Origin: Acidobacteriaceae bacterium
GTDB taxonomy: Bacteria; Acidobacteriota; Terriglobia; Terriglobales; Acidobacteriaceae
Reading direction: 5' to 3'
Length of the DNA stretch: 39,227 bases
Assembly: GCA_030041515.1 (NCBI GenBank)
Contig: JASHNS010000006.1
Location: forward strand, 1-39,227
The position numbers and the translations under genes were made by a program. Shown here one piece after another: positions 15,609 through 23,717 of this stretch. The notes beneath the pieces were generated by a model. It was not told where the DNA came from and did not search any database. It saw only the letters and a program-made list of their open reading frames with translations. The first letter of the stretch is position 1. The number at the start of each line of letters is the position of its first letter.

Positions 15609-15646
15609 CGTGACCCCCGTCACACCAGTTTGTGCCGACAGTCACA
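15609..15646. promoter_or_regulatory. Two further CRP-like boxes in the divergent hya/usp region
   Basis: CGTGACCCCCGTCACA (15609-15624) and TGTGCCGACAGTCACA (15631-15646) each match TGTGA-N6-TCACA at nine of ten positions and are 22 bases apart centre to centre, about two helix turns. The first also overlaps the inverted repeat GGTCAC-CGC-GTGACC (15601-15615). They lie upstream of the stress protein gene, which they may control. Confidence 0.45.
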
Positions 15647-15679
15647 GTCAGCGCGGAAGGACCGCGGGAGACTTCTTTC

Positions 15680-15695
15680 AGGAGGTGATCCCTCC
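15680..15695 (+). promoter_or_regulatory. Extended Shine-Dalgarno able to fold into a hairpin
   Basis: AGGAGGTGATC (15680-15690) is an eleven-base match to the 16S rRNA anti-Shine-Dalgarno end, five bases before the ATG at 15696. GGAGG can also pair with CCTCC (15691-15695) across a five-base loop, hiding the site. This may lower or regulate translation of the stress protein. Confidence 0.5.
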
Positions 15696-16613
15696 ATGAA
15701 CGTTGCTGAAGAACTCAGCCGCAGGGCGCGCACATTTGTGGTTCCGGAAAAGATCCTGGTCGCGAGCGATCTGGACGACATTGAATACCTGATACCCCAC
15801 GCAGCCGCGCAGGCCCGCGCCTGTGGAGCCACGCTTACCCTGGCGCATGTAATCCCACCCGGCGAGGCGATGCCTCTGGACGCGAGCGCGATTCCTTACC
15901 TGGATGTCGCGTCGCTGCGGGAAGAGGCCAAACAAACGCTGGAACACGCTGCGGAACCGCTGCGCGACAGTGGGATTCCCTGCGACGTGCTGGTGGCCGA
16001 AGGTCACCCGAGCGATCAGATCGCGACACTGGCCCGCGATCTCCAGGCAGGGCGCATTCTGGCGGGGACCCACGGGCGCCGGCACCTGAAACGATTCTTC
16101 CTCGGCTCGGTGGCCCACGATATCCTGTGTGCCGCCAACATCCCGGTGTGCACTATTGGACCTCATGCCCACGCAGCCTCTTCGTTCGGCGCCCCGCGTA
16201 AAATTTTGCATCCCGTGTCGCTCTGCGAGGGATGTGAGGACACCGCGCGCATCGCGATCGAACTGGCGGAATTCTATCGAGCCGACATCACTCTGCTGCA
16301 CGTCCTGAGCAAGGATGCGAAGCACCAGCAGGACACCGGGCGCATTGTGGAGTGGACCAAATCCGAACTAAAGCGGATGGTGCCGCCAGAAGCGGATCTG
16401 TGGAGCCGGACGACCGTCAAGGTGGAGATTGGGGATGTTGTCGAAGAGGTCCTGAGTGCAGCCGCCGAGATTGCCGCGGATCTGATCGTCCTGGGCGTAA
16501 GTAAGGACGTGACGTTCTGGCCCATCCGCGGCGACGATACCGTATACGACATCATTGCCAGCGCGAAGTCGCCTGTACTAAGCTTCCGGCGATCGCCTGG
16601 ACGGGGGGAGTGA
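15696..16613 (+). CDS. Tandem universal stress protein (two UspA domains)
   Basis: This 305-residue protein has two Usp folds, about 17-155 and 165-300. The first ends with the ATP-binding pattern G-x2-G-x9-G-S (GTHGRRHLKRFFLGS). The second has VLGVSKDVTFWPIRG instead, with the motif degenerate, so only the first half is likely to bind nucleotide. The gene diverges from the hydrogenase operon and shares a 238-base promoter region with several CRP-like boxes. Usp genes often accompany anaerobic or starvation regulons, so co-regulation with H2 metabolism is plausible but inferred. The start is fixed by a very strong ribosome-binding site. Confidence 0.9.
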   Translation: MNVAEELSRRARTFVVPEKILVASDLDDIEYLIPHAAAQARACGATLTLAHVIPPGEAMPLDASAIPYLDVASLREEAKQTLEHAAEPLRDSGIPCDVLVAEGHPSDQIATLARDLQAGRILAGTHGRRHLKRFFLGSVAHDILCAANIPVCTIGPHAHAASSFGAPRKILHPVSLCEGCEDTARIAIELAEFYRADITLLHVLSKDAKHQQDTGRIVEWTKSELKRMVPPEADLWSRTTVKVEIGDVVEEVLSAAAEIAADLIVLGVSKDVTFWPIRGDDTVYDIIASAKSPVLSFRRSPGRGE

Positions 16614-16797
16614 GACGACTCGCTCTGTGGTGAAGCAAGCCTCTGAAGAATTCCAAAACGTCTTCTGCGCCTCAAGCTGATTTGGTTGCACGACATTTTC
16701 TCCCCGTCTGAAGCCCGGTCCCTCCAAACTGACTTGCCAGTCCCCGAGATCTTTGGGACGCCGTGAAGCCGTGTCCCTTTACGGCGGTGGAGCGCCT

Positions 16798-17820
16798 TCA
16801 GCGACGCATACCAATTACAGAGAGCAGGCGCCCAGTGAATCCCTGCTCGGCGCGATACGAAAAATAGCGATTGTGCTGGCAGCGGGTACAGTGGCCGATG
16901 ACGGTGATGGATTCGGGACGCAGTCCGGCATCGAGGAGCTGGCGGCGATTGGCCTCCATCAGATCCAGGTGCAGCTGCGGACCCAGATTGCTGTGGCCTG
17001 GAGCCCGCGCTGTGAGGAAGAGCAGAGGATACTTTTCCCGGATCGGATCGGATTCGGACAGCTCGCGGAATAGGTCGGGCGCGTAAGTGAACTGCGAGAC
17101 GAATTCGCTGCGAACTTCTTCGCCGACGGCGTAGCAGCACAGGGCGATGCCCGGGCCGATGGCGGCGATGAGGTCTTGAGGCCGGCTGCCGAACTCGGTG
17201 CGCATGCGGCCGACGCCATTTTCGACGATGCGCTTGAGCGTTCCGCGCCAGCCGGCGTGGAAGGCGGCGACGGCCTTCTTTTTTGTGTCGGCGAGGAGAA
17301 CGGGAATGCAGTCGGCGGTCTGGATGGCGAGAACGACACCAGGCTCATTGGTGAGGAGGCCATCGCCGCGGACGGTGCGAGCGGCATCCTGCCGGGTGAC
17401 GCGGCGGACGACGGATGAGTGAATCTGTTTCAGCGTGACGAGGGTTGCATTCGGAGGCGCGCCGAGGGCTTCGAGGAAGCGCCGCCGATTTTCGAGGACG
17501 TTTTCGCGGGAATCGGATGCGGTGAAGCCGAGGTTCAGCTCGCCGGCGCGCTGGCCGGGCGCGTAGGCGTGGCTCACGCCACCGGTACGCGTGCTGAACC
17601 CGTGAAGGACCCAGGGAACGCGCTCGAAAGCGGGGGCGCGGACGATATGGATGAGCGACTTGACGACGCGGACGGCCTTCTGCGGACGGACTTCGTCGAG
17701 GCCCTCGCGCTTCGGCGGGCGCTGGGCGCGGAGGCGGCGGCGCGTGGGCTGGAGACCGCCACGGACGAGCAGGGCGTCGATGGCCTGGACCTCGGTGGGC
17801 TGGTTGGCAGAGCGCGGCAT
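16798..17820 (-). CDS. pgeF: PgeF/YfiH (DUF152) multicopper polyphenol-oxidase-fold protein
   Basis: This 340-residue protein has the family's metal-site residues in LKQIHSS, TADCIPV and FHAGWRG, plus the GPGI..CCYAVG segment. Family members act as purine nucleoside phosphorylase/adenosine deaminase and correct misincorporated residues in peptidoglycan precursors in E. coli. The first 60 or so residues are a basic extension before the conserved LHGFSTRTGG; no later ATG lies before the domain, so the start is uncertain. The gene stands alone, convergent with the stress protein gene and divergent from the GH115 gene 72 bases away. Confidence 0.88.
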   Translation of the reverse strand: MPRSANQPTEVQAIDALLVRGGLQPTRRRLRAQRPPKREGLDEVRPQKAVRVVKSLIHIVRAPAFERVPWVLHGFSTRTGGVSHAYAPGQRAGELNLGFTASDSRENVLENRRRFLEALGAPPNATLVTLKQIHSSVVRRVTRQDAARTVRGDGLLTNEPGVVLAIQTADCIPVLLADTKKKAVAAFHAGWRGTLKRIVENGVGRMRTEFGSRPQDLIAAIGPGIALCCYAVGEEVRSEFVSQFTYAPDLFRELSESDPIREKYPLLFLTARAPGHSNLGPQLHLDLMEANRRQLLDAGLRPESITVIGHCTRCQHNRYFSYRAEQGFTGRLLSVIGMRR

Positions 17821-17891
17821 TTGGTCTCATTTTACCGGCGAGAATCTGGAAGCCGGCCTGCGGGCGCGGCCCTGGTCTATCTTTGTTCGGG

Positions 17892-20882
17892 ATGGCAATT
17901 TTCTCGCGGATGCATTCGATGACTCACTTCCCTTTCTGTCGGAGCGCGCGGCGCTACTGCTGCTGGCTGGCAGTGGTGGCGATGCCAGCGCTGCCGATGC
18001 GCGGACTGGCGCTGGGGCAGCCGCAGTATGTGCGCAGCTCGCCGGTTGCAGGGGGAGTCTCGTTGACGCGGAATGGCAAGACGGCGGAGATTTATGTCGA
18101 CCCTGGCGACTGGTGGGGTGTGCAGCATGCGGCCGAGGATTTACAGGGGGATTTCCGGCGCGTCACCGGCGTGACGCCGAAGCTGGTGGAGACTGCCGCG
18201 CCGCCCAGCGGCAATGTCATTCTGATCGGGACAATCGGGAAGAGCCGGGCGATTGACGAACTGATTCAGGAACGCAAGATCGACGTGAGTGCGATTCGCG
18301 GGCAATGGGAGGCGACGCTGACTGAGGTGGTGGATCATCCGCTGCCGGGCGTTGCGCGGGCGCTGGTGATTGCGGGCAGCGACAAGCGCGGGACGATCTA
18401 CGGCATCTACGATTTGTCGGCGGATATCGGGGTATCACCGTGGTATTGGTGGGCGGATGTGCCGGTGCGGCACCAGGATGCACTGTACACCGAGGCTGGA
18501 CGCTGGATTGTGGCGTCGCCGGTGGTGAAGTATCGCGGAATCTTTCTGAACGATGAAGCTCCGGCGCTGACGGGGTGGGTGAATGAGAAGTACGGCGGGT
18601 ACAATCACCTGTTCTACACGAAGGTCTTCGATCTGCTGCTGCGGCTGCGGGCGAATTATCTGTGGCCAGCGATGTGGAACAGCGCGTTTGCGGCGGACGA
18701 TCCGCTGAACGCGAAGCTGGCGAACGATTATGGAATCGTGATGGGGACCTCACACGAAGAGCCGATGATGTGCGCGGAAAAGGAGTGGAAGCCGAGCGAC
18801 GGCGCGTGGAATTACGTCACGAACCAGAAGCGCATCGACGCGTTCTGGCGCGGTTGCATGGAGCGCGACAAGAACTACGAGCAAGTGGTGACGCTGGGGA
18901 TGCGCGGGCACAACGACACGCCGATGTCGACCGGAGACAACATCGCGCTGATGGAGAAGATCGTCGCGGATCAGCGGAAGATCCTGGAGCAGACGGTGAA
19001 TCCGGATCTCGAGAAGGTTCCGCAGGTGTGGGCGCTCTATAAGGAGGTCGAAGACTACTACAACGCGGGCATGCGCGTGCCCGGCGACGTGACGCTGCTA
19101 TGGAGCGACGACAACTGGGGCGATCTGCGGCGGTTGCCCACGGCGGCGGAACGGAAGCGATCAGGCGGCGCGGGGATTTATTACCACTTCGATTATGTTG
19201 GCGCCCCGCGCAGCTATAAGTGGCTGAACACGAATTATGTACCGAAGATCTGGGAGCAGATGAACCTGGCGTGGCAGTACGGCGCGACGCGGATCTGGGT
19301 GGTCAATGTCGGGGACCTGAAGCCGATGGAGTTCCCCATTTCTTTCTTCCTGGATATGGCGTGGAATCCGGCGCGATTCCATCCGGACAACCTGCAGCAA
19401 TATACCGAGGATTGGGCGGCGCAGCAGTTTGGTCTGGAACACGCGGCGGAGATTGCGAAACTGCTGACCGGGTACACGAAGCTGAACGGGCGCCGGAAGC
19501 CGGAGCTGCTGGAGCCGAATACGTTCAGCCTGATTCACTTTGACGAGGCGGAGCGCGTGTACGACGAGTGGCAATCGCTGACGGATGAGGCCGAGAAGCT
19601 GGGGGAGAAACTGCCGGCGGCGGATCAGGATGCGTACTTCGAACTGGTGCTGTATCCGCTGAAGGCGTCGGCGGCAGTGAACGAGCTGTACATCACGGCG
19701 GGCGAGAATGCGCTCTACGCCACGCAGGGGAGGGTGAGCACGAACGATCTGGCGGACCGCGCGCGAAAGCTGTTTGCCGAGGATGCAGCGCTGACGTACC
19801 AGTACAATCACGTGCTGGCGCACGGCAAATGGGACCACATGATGGACCAGACGCACATCGGCTACACCTACTGGAACGAGCCGCCGGTGAACGCGATGCC
19901 GGCGGTGACGTGGGTGCAGCCGCTGACGGGGCCGCACATGGCGATTGCCGTGGAAGGCACGGCGTTCGCGGTTGACGGAGCATTCCCGCCTTTGCGGCTG
20001 CCGACCTTTGACAATTTCAATCGGCAGACGCGGTGGATCGACATTTTCAATCGCGGGGATCAGCCTTTCGCGTGGGCGGCGAAAGCCGATGAGCCGTGGA
20101 TCCGGTTGAGCGCCACATCGGGAATGGTGACGAAAGAGCAGCGCATTTTAGCGAGCATTGGCTGGGCGCAGGCGCCGCGGGGCCACAACGACGGCGACAT
20201 CGTGATCCAGCAGAAGGATGGGCCGGCGGTCACGGTGCAGGTGAAGGAGTTCGCTCCGGCGACGCCGGCGCGGGACGACTTGCAGGGATTTGTGGAGGCG
20301 CGGCATTACGTCTCAATTAACGCGGCGCATATTACGAGCGAGACTGCGGTCGGCGGAGTGCGATGGGTGAATATTCCGGATTACGGCGAGACGCTTTCGG
20401 CGATGACGATCCTGCCGGTAACGGCGGCGAGCGTGCTGCCGCCAGATCCTGCGGCGACGCTTGAATACCGGATGTATTTGTTCGACAGCGGACCATGCAG
20501 TGTGCAGGCGATTCTGGCGCCGACGGAGAATTTTGTGCCGGGGCGCGGCCTGCGGTATGCCGTTTCGTTCGACGATCAGCCGCCGGTGATTGTGGATGCG
20601 CTGGCTGACAACTCGGAACAGGCGTGGGCGACGGCAGTAAGCGATGGCGTGCTCAAGGTGACGACGACGCTGAACGTGTCCTCGCCGGGTTACCACACGC
20701 TGAAGATTCGGATGGTGGATCCGGGAGTGGTGCTGGAGAAGCTGGTGGTGGCGTTTGCGAATCCGGAGGCTCCCCAGTTCCCCGGCGAGCCCAGGCCGGC
20801 GGAACCGGCTGCGCCGGCGAGCTATCTGGGGCCTCCGGAGAGTTATCACCGCAGCCTCCTTGCGGGGACGCAGGAGAAATAG
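17892..20882 (+). CDS. Secreted GH115 alpha-glucuronidase
   Basis: This protein of about 996 residues has a signal-like N-terminus (hydrophobic stretch AVVAMPALPM...). It shows the features I associate with glycoside hydrolase family 115, which removes 4-O-methyl-glucuronic acid from xylan: an IYGIYDLS..IGVSPWYWWADVPV segment, KYRGIFLNDE, NYLWPAMW, MGTSHEEPM, LGMRGHNDTPM, LLWSDDNWGD and WVVNVGDLKP. A C-terminal beta-rich domain (about 750-990) matches the GH115_C arrangement. Full family length suggests it is intact. No clear Shine-Dalgarno decides between ATGs at 17892, 17910 and 17919; a TTG at 17883 is also open. It points to plant hemicellulose use. Confidence 0.9.
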   Translation: MAIFSRMHSMTHFPFCRSARRYCCWLAVVAMPALPMRGLALGQPQYVRSSPVAGGVSLTRNGKTAEIYVDPGDWWGVQHAAEDLQGDFRRVTGVTPKLVETAAPPSGNVILIGTIGKSRAIDELIQERKIDVSAIRGQWEATLTEVVDHPLPGVARALVIAGSDKRGTIYGIYDLSADIGVSPWYWWADVPVRHQDALYTEAGRWIVASPVVKYRGIFLNDEAPALTGWVNEKYGGYNHLFYTKVFDLLLRLRANYLWPAMWNSAFAADDPLNAKLANDYGIVMGTSHEEPMMCAEKEWKPSDGAWNYVTNQKRIDAFWRGCMERDKNYEQVVTLGMRGHNDTPMSTGDNIALMEKIVADQRKILEQTVNPDLEKVPQVWALYKEVEDYYNAGMRVPGDVTLLWSDDNWGDLRRLPTAAERKRSGGAGIYYHFDYVGAPRSYKWLNTNYVPKIWEQMNLAWQYGATRIWVVNVGDLKPMEFPISFFLDMAWNPARFHPDNLQQYTEDWAAQQFGLEHAAEIAKLLTGYTKLNGRRKPELLEPNTFSLIHFDEAERVYDEWQSLTDEAEKLGEKLPAADQDAYFELVLYPLKASAAVNELYITAGENALYATQGRVSTNDLADRARKLFAEDAALTYQYNHVLAHGKWDHMMDQTHIGYTYWNEPPVNAMPAVTWVQPLTGPHMAIAVEGTAFAVDGAFPPLRLPTFDNFNRQTRWIDIFNRGDQPFAWAAKADEPWIRLSATSGMVTKEQRILASIGWAQAPRGHNDGDIVIQQKDGPAVTVQVKEFAPATPARDDLQGFVEARHYVSINAAHITSETAVGGVRWVNIPDYGETLSAMTILPVTAASVLPPDPAATLEYRMYLFDSGPCSVQAILAPTENFVPGRGLRYAVSFDDQPPVIVDALADNSEQAWATAVSDGVLKVTTTLNVSSPGYHTLKIRMVDPGVVLEKLVVAFANPEAPQFPGEPRPAEPAAPASYLGPPESYHRSLLAGTQEK

Positions 20883-20884
20883 CG

Positions 20885-21319
20885 ATGGATCGAGCGCAGG
20901 TTTTGCAATTCATGCAGAGCAACCGCTATGCGGTGGTTTCGAGCCTGTCGGAGGTGGGGACACCGCAGTCCGCGCTGCTGGGAATCGCGGTGACGACGAA
21001 GCTGGAAGTGATCTTCGACATGCTGAAGGCCTCACGGAAGTATGCGAACCTGACGGCGCGACCGGTGTGCTCGCTGGTGATCGGGGGATGGAGCGGGGAG
21101 CAGACGGTGCAGTACGAGGGGGAGACGTTCGAGCCGGTGGGCGAGGAGCGCGCGCGATACCAGGAGATTTATTTTGAAGCGTGGCCGGGAGGGCGCGAGC
21201 GGATGCAGTCGCCGGCGATTACGTTCCTGGTCGTGCGGCCGCGGTGGATCCGGTACAGCGACTTCGACCAGCGTCCGCCGGTGATTGAAGAAGTGAAGCT
21301 GGATCCGTTCGAGGTGTGA
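20885..21319 (+). CDS. Pyridoxamine 5'-phosphate oxidase-family FMN-binding protein
   Basis: This 144-residue protein begins two bases after the GH115 stop, with AGGAG eight bases before its ATG, so it is co-transcribed. The order of segments NRYAVVSSLSEVGTPQSALLGIAV, IFDMLKASRKYANLTARPVCSLVIGG and a C-terminal RWIRYSDF agrees with small split-barrel flavin proteins of the PNPOx-like group. Substrate is unknown; many members bind FMN, F420 or heme. A role linked to the glucuronidase is not evident. Confidence 0.8.
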   Translation: MDRAQVLQFMQSNRYAVVSSLSEVGTPQSALLGIAVTTKLEVIFDMLKASRKYANLTARPVCSLVIGGWSGEQTVQYEGETFEPVGEERARYQEIYFEAWPGGRERMQSPAITFLVVRPRWIRYSDFDQRPPVIEEVKLDPFEV

Positions 21320-21322
21320 GGA

Positions 21323-21419
21323 GGGGGTACCCCCCTGTCGCTCGAGCCGCTGGCAAACCTCTGATTCCGGGAGGGTTGCGGGGGTGGGTCGCAGGACGGC
21401 GGCAAACGCCTGATTGCAC
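21323..21419. repeat. Acidobacterial-type intergenic repeat block
   Basis: The 339-base gap 21320-21658 has no gene I can support. It starts with the palindrome GGGGGTACCCCC (21323-21334), followed by two imperfect copies of a GGCAAAC-nnCTGATT core 49 bases apart (21352-21370 and 21401-21419). From memory, GGGGGTACCCCC blocks with such short direct repeats are common between genes in this phylum; origin and function are unknown. The gap also holds the terminator at 21535-21563. Confidence 0.45.
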
Positions 21420-21534
21420 GGCATTTGCGCCGCCCATTTGGGCTGGATCGCTGCGGGTTACCAAGTGGTAACGATCATCCGATTCTCAAAGAGCCCGGCC
21501 ATCCGCCTGGGCGGACGCGAGACAAATGAACAGG

Positions 21535-21563
21535 AAAAGCTCTGCCGCGAGGACAGAGCTTTT
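21535..21563. terminator. Bidirectional Rho-independent terminator
   Basis: AAAAGCTCTG and CAGAGCTTTT form a perfect ten-base-pair stem with a nine-base loop. The A and T runs at its ends allow it to work on both strands, between the convergent PNPOx-like gene and the DUF1906-type gene. Confidence 0.75.
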
Positions 21564-21658
21564 CGATTTCCAGCATAGGGCGCGCGCAGAACGGGAGCAA
21601 GAGAAATCGGATGCGCGCAGTTACGGAGGTACCGCCGCAGCATTGTTCCGCGCCTCCT

Positions 21659-22495
21659 TCAGCGCCCGTGAGAGGGATCGGGGGAAGCGCTCAGGTCGAG
21701 GTCAATATAGGTGGCGTCAGAGTGGGGCAGACCCGGCGCGTAGCAGTTTCCATCGGCGGCATAGGTACGGCGGCAGGCCCTTGTGTCCGCTTTGCGAAGC
21801 GGCGACTGAGCGTACTGCCAGGCAAGAGTGTGGGAGACGGGGCTCTGGGTGAGGCTGAGGCTGGTGCCGGGGGCGACGCAGCCAGGCGCGGGCGGGCAGC
21901 GGTCGTCCCAGATCCAAAGCTGGGTGCCGGGGAAGCGCTTTTCGATGTCCAGCGCCGTCGACAGGCGAACGCCGCGCCCGGCGGGGACGGGAATGGCAGA
22001 GGCGTAGACGCCGGGGCGGAAAGCTGAAGCATTGACTGCGGCGATCCATGCGCCGAGATAAGCGGCCTGTTCACCGAGGAGCGGGCCACCTTCTTCCTGA
22101 TCGAGAAAGAGGATGGCTCCGGGAGGGAAGCCTTCACGGCGCGCGGCGGCGATGGCTGCTGCGCCGTCTGCGCGTCCGAGCGTGGCCGCATCGCGATGCC
22201 TCAGGCCTTTGTCGAGCCGGCCGTTGAAGAGAATGAGGAAGCCGAAGCCGGTAGCGCGCATGATGGCGCGCTTTCCAGTCCAGGGATTGGTCGTCATGCC
22301 CGGCGGGTTGTTCAGCCAGAATCCGATGAAAGCGAAGGTGCGGTGCAACTGGGACAGCAGGGCGTCACCGGGATAGGCGTCCTTGTCGAAGCCATACCAG
22401 GAGGGAATGGAGTGAGAAGTCTGTGCGGCTGCGTCGAAAAACGCGGGCGCTCCGAGCAAGAACAGGATCGCGGCAAGAGAAAGCAGGCGGCGCAT
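21659..22495 (-). CDS. Secreted DUF1906-like (glycoside-hydrolase-like) protein
   Basis: This 278-residue protein has a signal peptide (about 1-25, ending AAAQ). The mature part starts with WYGFDKDAYPG and includes FAFIGFWLNNPPG, FLILFNGR, ILFLDQEEGG, PGVYAS and LWIWD. This fits the Rv2525c/DUF1906 TIM-barrel group related to GH25 lysozymes, with acidic residues in LDQEE at the expected active-site strand. The ATG at 22495 shares one base with the TauE stop and has GGAG upstream, so it is coupled to the permease. Enzyme activity is unproven. Several cysteines near the C-terminus suggest disulfides. Confidence 0.7.
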   Translation of the reverse strand: MRRLLSLAAILFLLGAPAFFDAAAQTSHSIPSWYGFDKDAYPGDALLSQLHRTFAFIGFWLNNPPGMTTNPWTGKRAIMRATGFGFLILFNGRLDKGLRHRDAATLGRADGAAAIAAARREGFPPGAILFLDQEEGGPLLGEQAAYLGAWIAAVNASAFRPGVYASAIPVPAGRGVRLSTALDIEKRFPGTQLWIWDDRCPPAPGCVAPGTSLSLTQSPVSHTLAWQYAQSPLRKADTRACRRTYAADGNCYAPGLPHSDATYIDLDLSASPDPSHGR

Positions 22496-23289
22496 CACAG
22501 CGCTCCTTTGTGCAGGAAGAAGAAGATCGCCAGACCGAAGCCCAGGGCGATGATGAAGGGCCGCAAAATGCGATCGCTGATGCGGCGCGCGTTGCGGGCT
22601 CCCACGTAGCCGCCGATGGCGCAGGAAATCATCATCATCCAGCAGTAGCGCCACTCCACGGCGGCACCGGTGATGAAAGTGATGCAGGCGACGGCGTTTG
22701 CGGTTGTGGTGATGACGGTTTTGAGGGCGTTGATTTCGGCGATGCGCTCCACGCCGCAGAGCGACAGCGCGGACATGGTGAGCAGGCCGGCTCCGGCGCC
22801 GAAGTAGCCGATGTAATACGTGATCGCGAGCAGCGACAGCAGCAGCGGGATGAGATGAACGCGGCGATGGCGCTCGGGGTGCTGGGTGGATTCCGTCAGT
22901 TGGCGCTGCATGCGGCGACGCAGAGGTCCGCTGAGGGCGAAGCTGGTGGCGCCGAGGAGGAAGAGATACGGGACGAGGCGCAGGAAGGAATGCTGGCTGC
23001 CATGCAGCAGGGTGAGCGAGCCGGCCAGGCCGCCGATGACGGCGACGAGCATGACGGGGATCACGAGACGGAGGTTCTTCTTCAGGTCTTCGCGATAGCC
23101 GGCAATGGAGGTGAACTGGCCGGGCCAGAGGGCGACGGTGTTGGTGGCGTTGGCCTGGATGGGCAGCAGTCCGGCTTTGAGGAGCGCGGGAAAAGCGATG
23201 AAGCCGCCGCCTCCGGCGACGGAGTTGACGAGACCGCCGAGGAGGGCTGCGCCAGCGAGGAAGAAGTAGTAGCCGAGGGTGGTGTGCAC
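22495..23289 (-). CDS. TauE/SafE-family membrane permease
   Basis: This 264-residue protein has about eight membrane helices in two repeats. Each repeat has its family signature: GGLVNSVAGGGGFIAFPALL near the N-terminus and GYFGAGAGLLTM in the second half. Family members export sulfite, sulfoacetate or related organic anions; the substrate here cannot be told. It is first in a two-gene unit with the DUF1906-like protein. The upstream region holds a short tandem repeat rather than a clear promoter. Confidence 0.88.
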   Translation of the reverse strand: MHTTLGYYFFLAGAALLGGLVNSVAGGGGFIAFPALLKAGLLPIQANATNTVALWPGQFTSIAGYREDLKKNLRLVIPVMLVAVIGGLAGSLTLLHGSQHSFLRLVPYLFLLGATSFALSGPLRRRMQRQLTESTQHPERHRRVHLIPLLLSLLAITYYIGYFGAGAGLLTMSALSLCGVERIAEINALKTVITTTANAVACITFITGAAVEWRYCWMMMISCAIGGYVGARNARRISDRILRPFIIALGFGLAIFFFLHKGAL

Positions 23290-23310
23290 TGTGGCGATTT
23301 TATCGGGCCG

Positions 23311-23373
23311 CCAGCAGCCGGCGGCCAGCAGCCGACGGCCAGCGTTCAGCAGCCAGCAGCCAGCAGCCAGCGC
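23311..23373. repeat. Short tandem repeats (14-mer and 7-mer)
   Basis: CCAGCAGCCGgCGG repeats 2.4 times (23311-23344) and is followed by CAGCAGC three times plus a partial copy (23347-23373). The units share the CAGCAGCC core. The block lies between divergent genes and could vary in copy number. Confidence 0.7.
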
Positions 23374-23420
23374 TTAATGTTAATCTGTTCGGCAAAAATC
23401 GGAACCGGGAGGAGAGAACG

Positions 23421-23714
23421 ATGTCCAAACGAGAATCGGTTGTGCTGGTGAGCCGGGCGATTGCGACGCTGATGCTGATTGCGGTTGGCCAGGGCCTTCT
23501 TGCAATCATTCGGCTCCTGCTGATCTCTCCCTCCCTGGCCTATCACCCGTCTGGCCCGACCGGGCCTTTGATGTCCAGCGCTTTAGCAGGAACACTCTGG
23601 CTAATCTTCTATAACCTTTTTGTGTTTGCTCTGTTCTGGAAGTGCGGTCCAGGGATCCTGAATTTCCTGCTTCCGCCGGGCGAGCAGCCGCAGGATTCCA
23701 GCCAGCCCGCCTGA
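23421..23714 (+). CDS. Small hypothetical membrane protein
   Basis: This 97-residue protein has two hydrophobic segments (about 9-36 and 50-73) joined by a proline/serine-rich loop, and a polar C-terminus. GGAGGAG lies six bases before the ATG, which makes translation likely. I do not recognise a family. It overlaps nothing and stands alone between the TauE gene (divergent) and the ABC ATPase gene (convergent, three bases apart). Confidence 0.65.
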   Translation: MSKRESVVLVSRAIATLMLIAVGQGLLAIIRLLLISPSLAYHPSGPTGPLMSSALAGTLWLIFYNLFVFALFWKCGPGILNFLLPPGEQPQDSSQPA

Positions 23715-23717
23715 CGC

